From positions 77,255,232 to 77,319,231 of the forward strand of contig NC_069126.1 of NCBI RefSeq assembly GCF_026914265.1: a stretch of 64,000 bases of DNA. The letters are read 5' to 3'. Both the position numbers and the translations under genes were made by a program. Below the pieces are notes generated by a model that saw only the letters and a list, made by a program, of their open reading frames with translations, did no database searches and had not been told where the DNA came from. Positions within the stretch are counted from its first letter, which is position 1. The number at the start of each line of letters is the position of its first letter. Shown one piece after another: positions 51,101-63,066 of the stretch. The DNA comes from Mya arenaria (Eukaryota > Mollusca > Bivalvia > Myida > Myidae).

Positions 51101-52084
51101 CTTTCGGCCTTACGTGGACAACTGTCTTATTTCACGCCATTATTATACCGTCTCTCGAAGGCTTATTAATATCCCTGTCTGTTTTCAGTGGTCGTTCGGC
51201 GTAACGCTGTGGGAGTTGATGACTCGAGGTGTCCGTCCGTACTCCGTCGTAGACAACTGGGATATGGAGAAATATATCAAGTCTGGTCGACGACTACCAC
51301 AACCCAGATACTCGCCATTACCTTTGTATGTTCAGCTGTTTGTCATAAAAATACAATCATAGTTCCCTACCCATCAGGACATGTTTCGAATTTTGTTCGA
51401 TTTCGCAAGCATGTTTGTACCTTCGATACTGCACAACCAAGGGCGATATCGCTCGGTACAAATGTTTTTGTTCACTGTAGGGTACGTTTATGGTCTTGTC
51501 CATGTCAAATGTATTGCCCAACCAGCTTTCAAAATGAGATGTTAAAGTCTTAAATATCATATATTTTCTAAGTAAAATGCGTTATTGCGTACGTTAAGAT
51601 AAATGTTTCAGATGAACGTTGAATCTAAAAGGTACGCCTGGCTGTGTTAAATTGTAAACAGAATAATATGTAATGCTCTACGCAGAGCATTTCACACATG
51701 TGTTTGACCTAGTTTTTGGGGGAAAAGAACCTGTTATCCCTATTTGCAACCCATTGAATTTATCTTAATGTTAATGTTTTTCTCTTTGTCAGATACCGAC
51801 TGATGCGGAGATGCTGGCTAGAGACACCGGTCAAGAGACCGTCATTCGCAGATATCCGGCAGTGTATCTCAGGCATGTTAGAGCGTGTGCAGCTTCGTCT
51901 AGGAACAGTTGAGAACGAGGCAGATATCGGGGCAGTGTATGTGAAACTGAATATGGGGTCGCAGTATGTATACGCTAATCAGGATATGGAGGACAGCGTT
52001 GATCAGATTGACTCTGCTGAAGCAGTTGACGACTCTGAGAGACGTGATATGAATGAAATCATTAATGATCTATCTGAAACATAA
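37228..52084 (+). CDS. MET/RON-family receptor tyrosine kinase
   Basis: Exons: 37228-38233, 38483-38638, 38798-38932, 39284-39427, 42251-42399, 42726-42890, 43165-43261, 43590-43874, 44025-44201, 44314-44561, 44857-44990, 45406-45507, 48644-48721, 49114-49298, 49875-49984, 50487-50649, 51189-51325, 51793-52084 (stop TAA). About 1253 residues against roughly 1390 in human MET. Domain order is signal peptide, sema, PSI, IPT repeats, one membrane helix, juxtamembrane region, kinase, docking tail. All junction phases agree across 18 exons. A very large first coding exon holding most of sema also occurs in vertebrate MET. The one defect is a single-base frameshift near 37711. In known members a plasminogen-like growth factor binds sema and the kinase drives growth, motility and morphogenesis; the ligand in this animal is unknown. 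Confidence 0.92.
39690..40600 (+). mobile_element. Decayed LINE reverse-transcriptase fragment in MET-like intron 4
   Basis: Pieces in one orientation match the region before and within a non-LTR reverse transcriptase: [16 protein letters not shown], then SGKSQGDD (compare the common NKSPGPDG), then a FNTWKDS..FPMHNQ stretch and [17 protein letters not shown] (compare E-x-Q-x-G-F-R-x-G). Many stops and frame changes. It lies on the same strand as the host gene. Confidence 0.65.
40660..40745. repeat. Short inverted-repeat cluster in intron 4
   Basis: 'cagtgaaaatatcaa' is followed by 'ttgatattttcactg', an exact palindrome, and then by a third copy 'gtgaaaatatcaatttt'. Probably the remnant of a small hairpin element. 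Confidence 0.6.
41660..41809. mobile_element. 150-bp hairpin MITE in intron 4
   Basis: The left arm from 41660 ('atttgtttatttcagtgtaa' then 'gatcgtattt') is the exact reverse complement of the right arm ending at 41809, with weaker pairing further in. The minus-strand open frame of 75 codons across it is an artefact. Confidence 0.8.
42088..42153. repeat. (TA)n microsatellite
   Basis: 66 bases of pure TA repeat about 100 bases before the first IPT exon. The tyrosine-isoleucine run in the overlapping open frame is an artefact. Confidence 0.95.
42251..44201 (+). CDS. MET-like: IPT/TIG domains (five exons)
   Basis: Exon 5 (42251) has [14 protein letters not shown], the usual P-G-x-x-x-x-I-x-G-x-N-L start of an IPT domain, and a Cys at GEQCHV. 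Exons 6-7 have HGVITVIPR joined to [13 protein letters not shown], the second IPT start. Exons 8-9 carry a third region with [18 protein letters not shown], then [16 protein letters not shown] and ELNCSIH, probably the last IPT domain. Phases are 0-2, 2-2, 2-0, 0-0, 0-0. Three to four IPT repeats are expected in this family; the exact number here needs a profile search. Confidence 0.8.
44314..45507 (+). CDS. MET-like: membrane helix and juxtamembrane region
   Basis: Exon 10 (44314-44561) has a Ser/Thr-rich stalk, then the helix [20 protein letters not shown] and IFIYRK. Exon 11 (44857-44990) is juxtamembrane with IVSYSGE and TQYSHSL. Exon 12 (45406-45507) ends in LEKLIGKG, the start of the kinase glycine loop, which is split by a phase 1 intron of 3.1 kb. 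I see no clear equivalent of the DYR Cbl-binding tyrosine of vertebrate MET. Confidence 0.85.
46745..46840. repeat. Dispersed repeat fragment
   Basis: 'gcgttta.ccctgtgccatta' then 'aacggggttta', related by eye to about 59105-59200 ('ggcgttaaacccatgccatt' then 'aaacgggttta'). Both end with 'gtttctgtag'. A weaker third match is near 62800-62870. Confidence 0.5.
48155..48640. repeat. 10-bp-based minisatellite ending at a kinase-exon acceptor
   Basis: Built from variants of 'tgcttacatg' with a higher-order unit of about 50 bases ('gcctgtaaatgc' at 48391, 48441 and 48491). The array runs to within a few bases of the polypyrimidine tract of the kinase exon at 48644. Open frames of 83-95 codons inside are artefacts, though one runs into the real exon. 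Confidence 0.85.
48644..52084 (+). CDS. MET-like: tyrosine kinase domain and docking tail
   Basis: Glycine loop [11 protein letters not shown] (split over exons 12-13), catalytic Lys in KVAVKTLR, alpha-C Glu in FLKEAYVMK, hinge PYMKHGDL (as in MET), catalytic loop [13 protein letters not shown] in [11 protein letters not shown], twin activation-loop tyrosines [16 protein letters not shown], then [16 protein letters not shown] across exons 16-17. All catalytic residues are present. The C-terminal tail after the kinase has [17 protein letters not shown]. Two tyrosines closely spaced, the second region holding a YxN, resemble the bidentate docking site of vertebrate MET (two tyrosines seven residues apart). 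The last exon ends INDLSET. Confidence 0.95.
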
Positions 52085-53159
52085 ATGCATATGCTTTTGT
52101 AGGACTTATGACTTTTACTGGCTCTATTACTTTTGACTTGCCCCCATAGCACAAGATGCTAAACTGATCTACTTACCCTATACTCTGTGGGCTCAAGGCA
52201 CTTTCGGGAGTTGTAATGGACTGCATCAGTCCGTTTCATTAACTTCATGTTGATATGATACTTTGCAGTAGCATATTAATATATATTACGTTATCACGCG
52301 AAACGGTCCAAGTCATGCCTAGATTACGTAGCGCTAAAAAGGTTTAAGCATACCTCAAAACTTCGCCAAAAACCTTGAACATGAATATTTATTCGATTTT
52401 GGTATTGATTTATTGTTAAAGTAAGTATTCTTGACAGAAAAATTGTTTTGGCTTTTGTACCTTCCACAACTTTCAATGTTTAGTTTTTGTAAGCATAAGC
52501 TCATTTCATTAGTTTAAATACATATTTTTCACAGAAAACATATCGATAATTTCCCATATTGATTGTAGTGTTATCATTTTCCTTTATCTACATTATATAT
52601 TTTAATTGTTTAATTAAGATGCTCGCGATATAAATAAGTGTTTTGATGAAAATGTTCATGTCTATTGGATGTATGTTATTTGTATATGCTGAATGTATTC
52701 TATAATAATTGTATATACCTGGAGATTTTCAACAGTGTAGTACTACTGTAGGACATATCCCCGGTTCTAGGATTCTTGATGCAACATAAAGATCAAATTT
52801 ATTCAATGCTGTTTGATCCAAATACATGTACGAATGGTAACTTTAATGCAAAACTACTAGTAGTAACAAACATGTTCGTACTCATAAATTAAACTTACTA
52901 CATACATAATAGAATTATTCTTCTCATAGCTTTAATTTCAAAAGCACTGCATCAATTCAATATGACTTTCTATTAGTTCGTACAAGTCCCACGAAAGGTT
53001 GGTGTAAGTAAATCTAAGTCACAATAAGCAGATTGTTCCACGCCACAATCAAGTCATTAATAGAACGCAGCTTAACGACGAATTTATCGATAACATGTTG
53101 GCATTAATTCCGATTTATTGTGAAATCACAACCAGTGTGGTCATTAACTTTTATGTTCT
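52085..53159. other. 3' flank of the MET-like gene
   Basis: Presumed 3' UTR and intergenic sequence, AT-rich. I could not assign a poly(A) signal with any confidence. Confidence 0.4.
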
Positions 53160-54960
53160 TAATGATGGTTTCTCTAGTTTGACGAGGATGAGCTGAAGAT
53201 GATTTCAAACCATGCATTAAGATTATGCTAAACCATAATGGCACTATCCTATGGCTAAATCTAAAAAAGAAAGCATATAGAATCGGAAATATTCATTTGT
53301 AGGGTATATATTCGTTGTGATGATTCACCTATTTATACTATTATAAATGTTGCTCTCTTTGATCTTGTACAGAATGACATTAATGACTTTATGGATTTAG
53401 GAGCTGTTCATTTAGTCGGATAATTGAAAAGAATATTGTATACTGAAAACATTATACTTACCATGCACAGTTGGGTGTTGCGTGGTAAAGCCCTGATTCA
53501 TATATACCAAGATACCTGAAAAATATGTATTAAGTAATGTCACAAGGTACTTTATCTTTGTAAATCTACAGTTTTAGAATTGCAAAATTGAAAATCTTAC
53601 AATGATTTAAAGGGTAAATATACATTTGCAAATAGTAGAGATGCTTCAACTATTGATATATGAAAATGTGCCGATACAATATGAAGGAATGCGCTGTGGA
53701 TGAAGATGAGTAATAAGAAATTCAAGGTAGAGTTCTACTTATGATTAAAGACTTTGTATCAGAAGGATAAGTCCTGTGTTAGAAATCGTAAAAGCTATAA
53801 TGAATATTTGGACAATGCTACAGGACTGAGATGAAGAGAAATCGTGTATGCTTTTATTTTCTTATTTGTAGAAGATTTAGTGTTATGATGATATTATACT
53901 TATCTAAGTTTGGCAGTAAGAATTAAGGAGTAAGAATTAATACCGAAACAAAGTAAAATTATTTTTTGCGGAACAGTGGAAGAGAAATGAGAAATTGACA
54001 TATAAAGGGCGTGATTTTGAAGTTGTTTTACATAATAAGGAATTGTTTTCACTTACGCCTTACTTAAGTCTAAGATAATATATCACTGGTAACAGTTTGA
54101 AAGCCTTAAATATATTGCTAAATCATTGTAAAACGTCTTAATTTAAAACAACAATACCATGTCAACAGTTCCATGTTTTTGTTAGTCCTGTTGTATGTTG
54201 CTCTTCGTATGAGGGGGGGGGGGGGGTACTAAACATAAACATATATAATACACTTGAAATTATGTAAACGTGTTCTGAATGTACGGATCAGTATAAGTTG
54301 CGTTGGTATTTATAGTGAGTTAGGAGGGTATACGATATATATTGTAAATTGGATAAAAACTATGAAATATCAAATACAGATAATATTATAATACAATATG
54401 AATATGAATTAGCAGTAGATTCTTGTAAAACGGTGCTAAAAAGCGGGTGTATAATATGAAGAACTTGTTTAATACAAATTGTTATATATATGAATGATCC
54501 ATAGAGAGTGACTTAACATTATTTATTAAGTATGTTTAAGAATATACTGACCGATAGTTTTGTACAAGAGTGGTCAACATGTTTTAAGTCAATAAATGCT
54601 TTATTTCTCTACAAAAAAGTAACGAGAGTTTTATATGAAAACTTATATGATATACTACAAAAAAATCTTCAAACTTATGATATTAGATTACAAATATTTG
54701 CAAACTCTTTGCGTATGCATACAGGTATGTATAAAAGTTATCGTAACGCTTTATGAAGAATTATATTATGAATGTTGCAATACCAGAGATTTAGAAGATG
54801 AATATTAGTCAATATCTATCTATGCATGCTATAGTTGTTTTAGAAAGAGAGATATGGTTAGACCTTGTATATTAAAATGTATAGAGCTAGTGAAGACTGA
54901 AATGAAACTATACTTAGAATACCTAGACTTTATTGTAAGTGTTCTTTAAATTGTCACAAC
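53160..54960 (+). mobile_element. Decayed LINE (endonuclease to reverse-transcriptase C-terminus)
   Basis: Endonuclease pieces: CDDSPIYTIINVALFDLVQN followed by DINDFMDLGAVHLVG (about 53310-53425) and GKYTFANSRDASTIDI (about 53613-53660), the typical EN signature. C-terminal pieces: ILTDSFVQEWSTCFKSINA at 54541 on, and YYECCNTRDLEDEY (about 54763-54808), which resembles the Cys-rich C-N-x-R-D-I-E-D-E-x-H region after the RT. The RT core between is mostly unreadable. Stops and frame changes throughout. Confidence 0.7.
54213..54226. repeat. Poly(G) run, 14 bases
   Basis: Uninterrupted G run within the decayed LINE; unusual in this AT-rich window and a likely site of sequencing length error. 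Confidence 0.9.
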
Positions 54961-56759
54961 AACATTTTGAATATGTTACAATTTAGTTAAACATTCGGAA
55001 ATGTATCAAAATGTACATATGTTATACATTGTTTTAGATAAAATTGCAAACAGCTAGAGAGGCACTTTTCCCATTTACGTGTTCTATACTTGCAACCCTG
55101 TTTATTGAGCTTTTTCACGAAATAGCCGCGGTAAATATAATATAGAAAATAACCATAAACGATCGCACTCGAATGTTGTACAAATTGTAGTTTATAATAA
55201 ATGTTGTATTTACCAGTGTTTACATAATAAGAAGCTTTAAGAAATATACAACGACTATTCGTACATGTACAAAGTATGTTTTTCATTTCCCTTTGAATTT
55301 TTATTGTTATTGTTCGGTATGTTAACAGTTTATATGTCTGATGTTGCTGAACGCCTGTCTCGTAAGCGTTATTTAATAAACTCCATGTATTAAGTGTCAT
55401 TAAGACAGAGTTTTCACTTAGTGATTCTTTAATTATGCACGCAAATACATGAAAGAAATAACGGCATTTCATATGATTAAAACACGTGTTTTGAATAAAA
55501 GGTCGTAAGTAAACACATGCATGTGATTCGATAGTAAACTCTGGTGACCGGTATCGCGATGATAACCTGCACTAATAGTAAAGATGCGGTACAGTAAGTT
55601 TACTGATATGAAGAGGGGTTTAATCGAAATTAGTTCAATGAGGTCATAAGAGATATAAGATAGAATAAAAAACGTAGTTGAAAATATGCTACATCCTCGT
55701 TACATTGAAACGTTTTTGTAATGTGTTTATGAAAAAGGTATTTCTTTTTTTTCAAATTACGCTCTAATGTATTGTTATTTTGTAAATTATGTATATTGAC
55801 GATGTACTATGTAAATACCTAAAATAAACACTTCTGTTTGCCTGTCTGTTTTTCTTCCAACTATCTTAATGGCCATAATTCAAGAAGTCGCATTTCAATG
55901 TCTATCCCTATTACGATTATGACCGTTTTTAAGTTTTCCTGCAGTTAATGGCCATTGAATAAACGTTAGAAAACATAGCTGTCAATCAAAACTGACAATG
56001 GTTGAACAGAACATTATTTTTTTCAAAATAAGGTCACGATGCACTAAATTAAATCCAATTTGCAACCATTTGATACTAACTGTTACTTTGAATGGAAAAC
56101 ATTGAAAAATAGGCCATAAAAAATAGATTTCTTGTGGACATTGAAATGACAAAAAAATATTTATTTGACATTTGACATGGAAGTTCTTTGACAAGAGTTC
56201 TTTAAATGTACCTTTTTTTGTCTTGACATTTGAAAATTAATTATTTATATTGGAAACAATTATCTTAACAGAAGTGAAAAGCCGAAGTGAAAACATTTGA
56301 TTTGTGAGTTGTAATGCTAAGCACCAATTTACCCATACCGCTGTCTTTTGTCTATGCAATTTAATTAATTCCTTTTATGTTCAAATACATTTAAATGATA
56401 ATAAAAATGATATTAAGCTAATAGAATATAACTAAAAATGTTTTAAAAAAGCCGCCTTATCGGGAGCTGAATTTTGTAAAGATATCATCTTATTGGTATC
56501 ACCAGAAAATAACATTGTTATCTAATGCAATTCTGTAGTTTTCAAATAAGGTTTTGAATGAAATATGTTTTAACATAAGGTGAGACAATTTGCAAGAAAG
56601 CGCCCATAAGTTAGTTTTTTCTGCGCCGTGCACAATTGAACATTGTTATCAATCGATATTCAAAGTTAATTCAAAATATTAGAGTAGATACTGGTACATA
56701 AGATGAAATTTGTTTGAAAAAAAAATCAAAGTACAAGGGAAGATCACTTTGCATGAAAT
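54961..56759. other. No gene supported
   Basis: The longest open frame is a 161-codon minus-strand frame (54987-55472). It has an ordinary AT-rich composition, no recognisable domain and no splice context, so it is not called. Confidence 0.4.
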
Positions 56760-56945
56760 GGCCCAAGATTCAAGCGCTGTGTACAATTGCGCATTACCAT
56801 CTATTTATGTGCAGTTTTACTCATGTCTAGTAGTTTCCAAGTTATGCTTTGTACAAGAAAATTCAAGTACAAGAGGATATACCTCTGAAAAGATGTGACC
56901 AAGAGTTATAATGCTAGTACTGTGCACTATGTCACATTGTCATAT
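56760..56945. repeat. Reverse-strand copy of the repeat at 5-420
   Basis: 'ctagtagtttccaagttatg' and 'tgtacaagaaa' match the reverse complement of units 2-3 of the array at the window start ('aagtagtttt..caagttatg' type core), followed by 'aagagttataatgc'. Confidence 0.6.
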
Positions 56946-58621
56946 TATCTTAATTTATTTCTAGGTGTGCTTACATGATTTTACATCATAGGTCAACAAA
57001 ATGATGGATTTTTCTAACATTTCTAAAGTGGACATGAATATTTTATTCTTAAATTAAAATGACTAATGCTACAAAACCAAGCGCAGGATTACCGTATATG
57101 AATAAGATATAGATACGCTTATACACATTAAGAACTATCCGGTAGGTCAATAAATAGAGACAAATTAAAATGAATCATAGACTCAAAGTTGTCATATATT
57201 TACGCTAAATGCTTGGGCTGTTTATTCATACGTATATCTAGTGTCTATGTAGTCATCTTGCATTTACTTTTTGCCGCATTGCACAGGTTTCGAGAAAGCA
57301 AATTAACGTAAATCGATGATGTCCGCCTGTAAGATGTCTGAAATATGCGTAGACATTCCGTTTTCATACGATGTTTTAACCATGTGGTGTGTTCACAGTT
57401 ACGGCCTGAACAAGGTCCGTAATATAAAAAATCAAAGTGCCCAAGTTTTATACTTCAAATAGAAGGATTCATTCGAGACACACTTACTTATTACATTCAG
57501 GTGGAAAACAAAACACCGCAAAATCAACGTACCCAGTAGACCCGAAGTCAATACAGAATTCAAAGACAGTATATGGTATCAAATTCTAGATGATATTTGT
57601 TTTCAATTTCATACAAAAAATCTCTTCAGTTTACCTACCTGGTAGAGTATTGGCTTATAATTCAGACAAGTATGTTAGCAGATTCATTTTTCCTCAATTG
57701 CTATCAAAGAACCGTAAACAAAGTTGCAACCATAAATAAGCCAATTTCTAGATACCGTTTTAATTTGATAGTTTAATCTTGTACATGATCTTATCCAAGA
57801 TGGCTCTAGTGTATTAAGATTTAATTGTACTACTTGCCACCCCTATAGCCAAGTGATTACTTATGTAATCAGCACTAGTTTAAACTCAGGAAAGCTGTAG
57901 CCCGCGTATTGTTGCTTCAAACAGAGCACGCTAAAAGTACGCAAAGGGGTACGGTATGGCACCCGGACAATATCTGGATTTAACTAAGAATTACAACCAC
58001 TTCCATCGCATGTCCATTATTACATTTCAGCGCATTTTAAGTCGTGGTGACGTCGATGCGGGGTCGATAATGCAATGCGGTTTACAGGGACAAGCCCAGT
58101 AGATTACAAGTAATATACACACCCTGTTTAAAGGTAAAAGGCAGGGCTCAGACGAAACTTTAAGAGAGTTAAACGTTCAGACACCACAAACAATCTATTT
58201 ACAAATCAAAATAGCTATATTAAATAATAATGCGATAAACGCCCTGAAACGGTCATTGAGTAACACTGACTGGAACACGAGTTCAGATTTCTTTTTTAAA
58301 ACATTGACATCTAGTTATGGTTGTACTGCGGGTAAATCTTTCTATCAGGTGTGCAATATTCTTAGAGATAAACATAGTAACTCAGACGTTTAAAGAACTA
58401 GATTTTTTGTCTTTAACCATGTATTTGGTTAGTTGACGTTTGTATAAATATCTGTTTTTCAGAATGTCCTTTGACATCTAAATAAAGAAATGTATTGAAA
58501 TTGTTGTTGTTTTCAACATTTGAATAAAAGCACTCGTTATAACTCGTTCTCGGTATATTTTGGAAGATGTTTGACTAAAATATATATTGAATAGGGCTTG
58601 TATTTTCCAAGTCATTTGTAG
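56946..58621. other. No gene supported; possible transposon remnant
   Basis: About 58100-58380 reads in one frame with few stops and includes NALKRSLSNTDWNTSSDFFF, which resembles the spacer between endonuclease and reverse transcriptase of some LINEs. This is weak and left uncalled. Confidence 0.3.
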
Positions 58622-58699
58622 CTTCACACGCTCACGCTATTGATGTTGTTGTTCTGCAGGACTTCGCGGACCTCCTCAATCTAAAAATCGTTGTGCAAG
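58622..58699 (+). pseudogene. Orphan decayed copy of the SDR fifth exon
   Basis: After the acceptor 'tttgtag', the sequence 'cttcacacgctcacgctatt' aligns with the start of the SDR exon at 62215, and 'ctcctcaatct' and 'tgtgcaag' align with its later parts. It is 78 rather than 92 bases. The frame reads HAHAIDVVVLQDFADLLNL against HAHVIDDVIPKDFRDLLNL. It lies 1.8 kb upstream of the SDR start codon, so it cannot belong to that gene in order. Confidence 0.75.
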
Positions 58700-60515
58700 G
58701 TTCTTGAATTATTTCATTTCAAATTCTAATGTGTAAATGTCGCTTTGCCTGCATACATCATTAAGAAATACACCCGCATATGTTTATATTTTAAAGGAGT
58801 TTTATTTGTTCGCCTCATTCTGGTCATTTTTTAACAGAAAAAAATGAAGGTCAGCAGCCATGTCAACCTGTACGAGTTGTTTCATATTTTCAACAAGGTA
58901 TGTTCAATGATTTGTTAGGATTTCCCTGATTTAAACAGCGGCACGGCTACAAGAGGTTCTAAATTGTTGAATCAAAACTTTATTATGTTTGTAGCCTTGC
59001 GAACATGTTAATGTCGATAACGCCGAGGTCCTTGACCTGTCCTGAGATGGATAAGTTTAGAGTTATGCCTTGACTTAAAACGCTCTTTGTTAACAAGGCC
59101 TGATTGTTGTTTTATTCTATGTCTTTGGCGTTAAACCCATGCCATTAAACGGGTTTATATCCAAACTTTCGACTACTATACTTGTTTCTGTAGTTTTTCA
59201 TATAAGTACTTATAACCACGACCTAGCTAGGTAGGGTTCAATAACGACGAAAAGTTTCAGTGAACTTTATTATGTAAGTCTATATAATTAATCCACAGCT
59301 ATGAAAGTACATAAGTGTGAGCATATAACACAAGAGTACACATTGAAGTCGCTATATTATGGATACTACATAATAACTATTCTATTGGCCGCACTATTCA
59401 ACAGTATATTCTTATTTAAATAATACAAAAGTCTTATACAAAACAGATAAAAACACATTTCACATCAAGTATAAACTCACCGGCTGAAGGCCACACTGCC
59501 TATAGACCCTCGCTGATAGACTCTGTCTATCACAATCAATGGAGTGATAAGACCAACTGAAATATTAAAATACAACTTGTGCAAAACATCTTAGATAAGT
59601 GAGTTCACTGATATTAATTATACCATTAACATCCAACATCACTATCTTGACTTTAAAGATGTCGCAACTATAAAATTCCAAACTTTCTTAAATATAACTT
59701 CTCAAATGAAATTATTACAATTAAACACCTTATCATACTGTACTAAAAATACTAGTAATACTAGATTCTAGAACTAACTGACTAACTTTTATTATTTATT
59801 CCTCTTATTCCAAATTCACAAATGTATTAATTATGGTGTTTTAACCTAGAAACCAAAGAACGGAATGATCCAGTGTTCCCACTGAGTGACTTTTGTAACG
59901 GATTGAAAGGACCAAGAAAGTTAACCCCGTCAATTTAGTCAAAGCTGTTTTGCTTGTTTTCTCCCTTACATCAAAAAGACGTAAATTAGACATCACATAT
60001 AATTATCATATTACTCTTATTTTGTTACAGTAGTACTTCTAGATAATACAAACAATGGCCAGGGTGGAAGCGACTAAACAAATGGAAAGTTAACTATGCC
60101 TTGATGGCAATATCTGATACCACATTTCAAGAAACTATTTCGAAAAAATGACTTATAGTTTGTGCTGAAATATTTCAGTCACATGTACAAATTCCTGCTA
60201 AGATTTTTATCAGAATTCGTGATACCCTTTTTTTTACTTTTCTTGCTATACAATAAAAATCAGTTGAAGAAAAATGAAAAGTTATGAAATGTCAGATATA
60301 TGCGACCGTAGTTAATATCACACTTTGTAATCACTGTCTATAAACCAATGTACATGTATTAACATTGATCACATTTTTATCAGTTTACTATGTCATGTAT
60401 TTGGGTTGGAGCAAACAGCAGATCATATACTATGCTATACGATAACATTTTCGTTCTGTAAGTGGGTAACAGTGAGTGTGCGTTAATACAAACACAAACT
60501 AAATTGGGTTAAATC
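58700..60515. other. Upstream region of the SDR gene; no gene seen
   Basis: Includes an exon-like interval near 58842-58898 (aacag acceptor, gtatgt donor, open) with no recognisable sequence, and a dispersed repeat fragment at 59105-59200. Confidence 0.4.
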
Positions 60516-63002
60516 ATGTCAGTGCGGGAGAAAAAAGGATTACGATTTGAGGACAAAGTTGCCATAGTAACCGGGGGATGCCAAGGCATTGGTAGAGGTT
60601 GCGTAGACGTGTTAGGTAAAAGACGTTTATTATTCCTTCTAATAATCATCCTTCTAGCAAAACATATATTTTGGTTCCATAATCAGGTAACTGAAATAAA
60701 CACATTCTGTAGACAATATATGTTACTTTATTTCACGACTTGTATGGAAAAAGCGACAACAGCCGAGCGGAGTTTATTACCATAACATCATTGTATCTAA
60801 TGGACAAACTACAAATAACAAAACATACTTTTATACTTAAATTTAAATAATTCAGACACGTGACATTTGAGTATTTTCTATGAAAAATGAATATCATAGA
60901 GGTTTATATGATCAAGAAATATAGTGTATTTCTAACTTTAAGGTTGTTTTTATGTCTATAGTCGAAGAAGGAGGCAAGGTTGCTGTTTTTGATATTAAAG
61001 GTATTTTGCAAAACATATATAAAATCAATGTTTTACATTCAATCATCATTTATTTTTCGATTTGTGACTTTATTAAAGCTTTGAAATGTTTTAGTATTTC
61101 ATATTCGAATATGTGATTTCGGCCATTGTAACGGAAGAGTATTTACCTTGTACTAAAATAATGTCATGGCGTTTTCAGATTCAGTAGGAAAAGACTTAGC
61201 ATCGGGATGTCACAACGTTATATATATCCACTGTGACGTGAGGAATGACGATGAAATGAAGGTTACAATACAACTTTCTCTCTGTTGGATATGCTTTGTC
61301 CAAATTCAAGATATCTTAAACTAAGTTAAACCTACACAGTAATTACTGTTCAAACTTTAGTTTTCACCTAATTTGAAATGTTTTAAAAAACGCCAGAGAG
61401 TTCATTCAATTCCGGTTGATATGGACACGTCATGAATCTTTATATACAAATGAACAAACTTCGAAGAATGCCATTTTTACTAGGAAACAAAGTTAAGTTT
61501 TGCTTGTCTGCAAACATATTTTCTGCTATGTAATCATTCATTTCAGAATGGAGTACAAAGCGTTATTCAGAATTTCGGGAAACTGGATTTGCTTGTCAAC
61601 AATGCTGGATATGGTAGGCTGACCTTTTTTTGAAGTTGTAGAAAACTCGTTCTTCTGTTTGCCTTCTCACTGCTTAATTCGATCGCTATTTTTTTTTTGT
61701 CTCCAACATTCGAAAAATGGCTATAAAATCACAATTTTATCACCCATTCGATTTTTATTATATCTGATCAAAATGAGTATTTTAAAGTTTTATGGTATTG
61801 TTCTCCACCTGGTTTATACAATGCCTTTTCTATCAGATTTTTTTGCAGACAAAGTTCAAAACTTTGAATATGTTTTAAGCGATCAGAGGGCTGTCTTTGA
61901 ATAAATACACCGTAAATTGTTAGATTTGACACTGTTTACTGGCTTGATTCATGAATAAGCCTGTTATGCATGCCTGTTGGTGCATTTTTATTTTATAATT
62001 ATTGATAAATAACAAGTGTCAGATTTTAGAAACATGAACTAGTTGAAACCACAAGTAAACTATTGTCTAAGTGTTCCACAGCTGTAATGCAATTATTTAT
62101 TGTTATAGCTATTTTGATGTTTGCGAGGTGATAGCACATGTGTGTCTTTTGTTCAATGTCGTTTTTGCCCCACTTTGGTGTCTCTAAACAGGTTTATATG
62201 TATATATATTTTAGCTCCACACGCTCACGTTATTGATGACGTCATTCCGAAGGATTTCCGGGACCTTCTCAACCTCAATCTCATTTCGTATTACACAATG
62301 TGCAAGGTGCTTGCTTCATTAAGACCGGTAGATGTAGCAGTATCAGTAGCAGTAGCTGTAGTAATAACAGAAGCAGTAGCAGTAACCGTAATATTACTCT
62401 CAATGGAGTTGTACGCGTTACGTTGAAATTCAAAACTTGGCATTATTCATTATTTTGGCTATTTTGGCTAAGTACAATAAAGGAGTTTCGGTACTCGATG
62501 GTGGAGAGGATACAAACCTCATCTTTTAGATCAAGCTGAAATGAGTGGGTATTAAATGCATCTACTTGTGTAATTGATCTGCATTTCACCATTGTCTTGG
62601 AACAACATCGTCTTCTTATCGACGAATGTGGTATCCGAAGTTGTCTGTCTAGTAGTAGCATGCAGTTAAGGATATGCGTTAGGAAGTTTCTCTTTTGTTT
62701 CTATAATAAAATACAACGTTATGTACGATTTTTTGATTAACATCAGGTAAACATCTACATATGACTTTTGATTGTTGTAACGCTGTGTGCATCTCGTCAA
62801 TAAGGCCTTGAACCTTTTGCCTTTAAACAGAATTATTTCAAGGTTTGGCTACTGGGATTGACTTTGTAGTTTACAATGTAGTATCTTGTTGTTTCAGTTC
62901 AGTCTTCCTCATCTCCGTAAGAGCAAGGGTAACATTGTGAACATATCCAGCATTGGGTCATCTTCCGCTGCCCGCGGCATGAGCATGTACTGTGCAACAA
63001 AG
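60516..63002 (+). CDS. Short-chain dehydrogenase/reductase, HSD17B14-like (5' six exons)
   Basis: Exons: 60516-60615, 60962-61000, 61179-61261, 61547-61613, 62215-62306, 62898-63002, with phases 1, 1, 0, 1, 0, 0. They give about 162 residues. Motifs: cofactor loop TGGCQGIG; VAVFDIK with the acidic residue typical of NAD preference; CDVRND; NNAG in LDLLVNNAGY; catalytic Ser region NIVNISSIGSS; catalytic Y-x-x-x-K in MYCATK. The pattern of motifs and the short N-terminus fit the classical SDR group closest to HSD17B14/DHRS10 (NAD-dependent oxidation of 17-beta-hydroxysteroids or similar alcohols). That choice among SDRs is inference. Members are near 270 residues, so about 110 residues (C-terminal helices and substrate loop) lie beyond the window or in exons I could not find. 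Confidence 0.88.
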
Positions 63003-63066
63003 GTAGATGATTTTGAATGGCAATACATGTAGACAAATTATGAAACTTTAAGGTCTTATCAGAATA

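Noticed and set aside
54987..55472. 161-codon minus-strand open frame
   Set aside because: Single exon in AT-rich DNA, no domain, no start or splice context, next to a decayed LINE.
58842..58898. Small exon-like interval with acceptor and donor
   Set aside because: 57 open bases with consensus-like ends occur by chance; no homology recognised.
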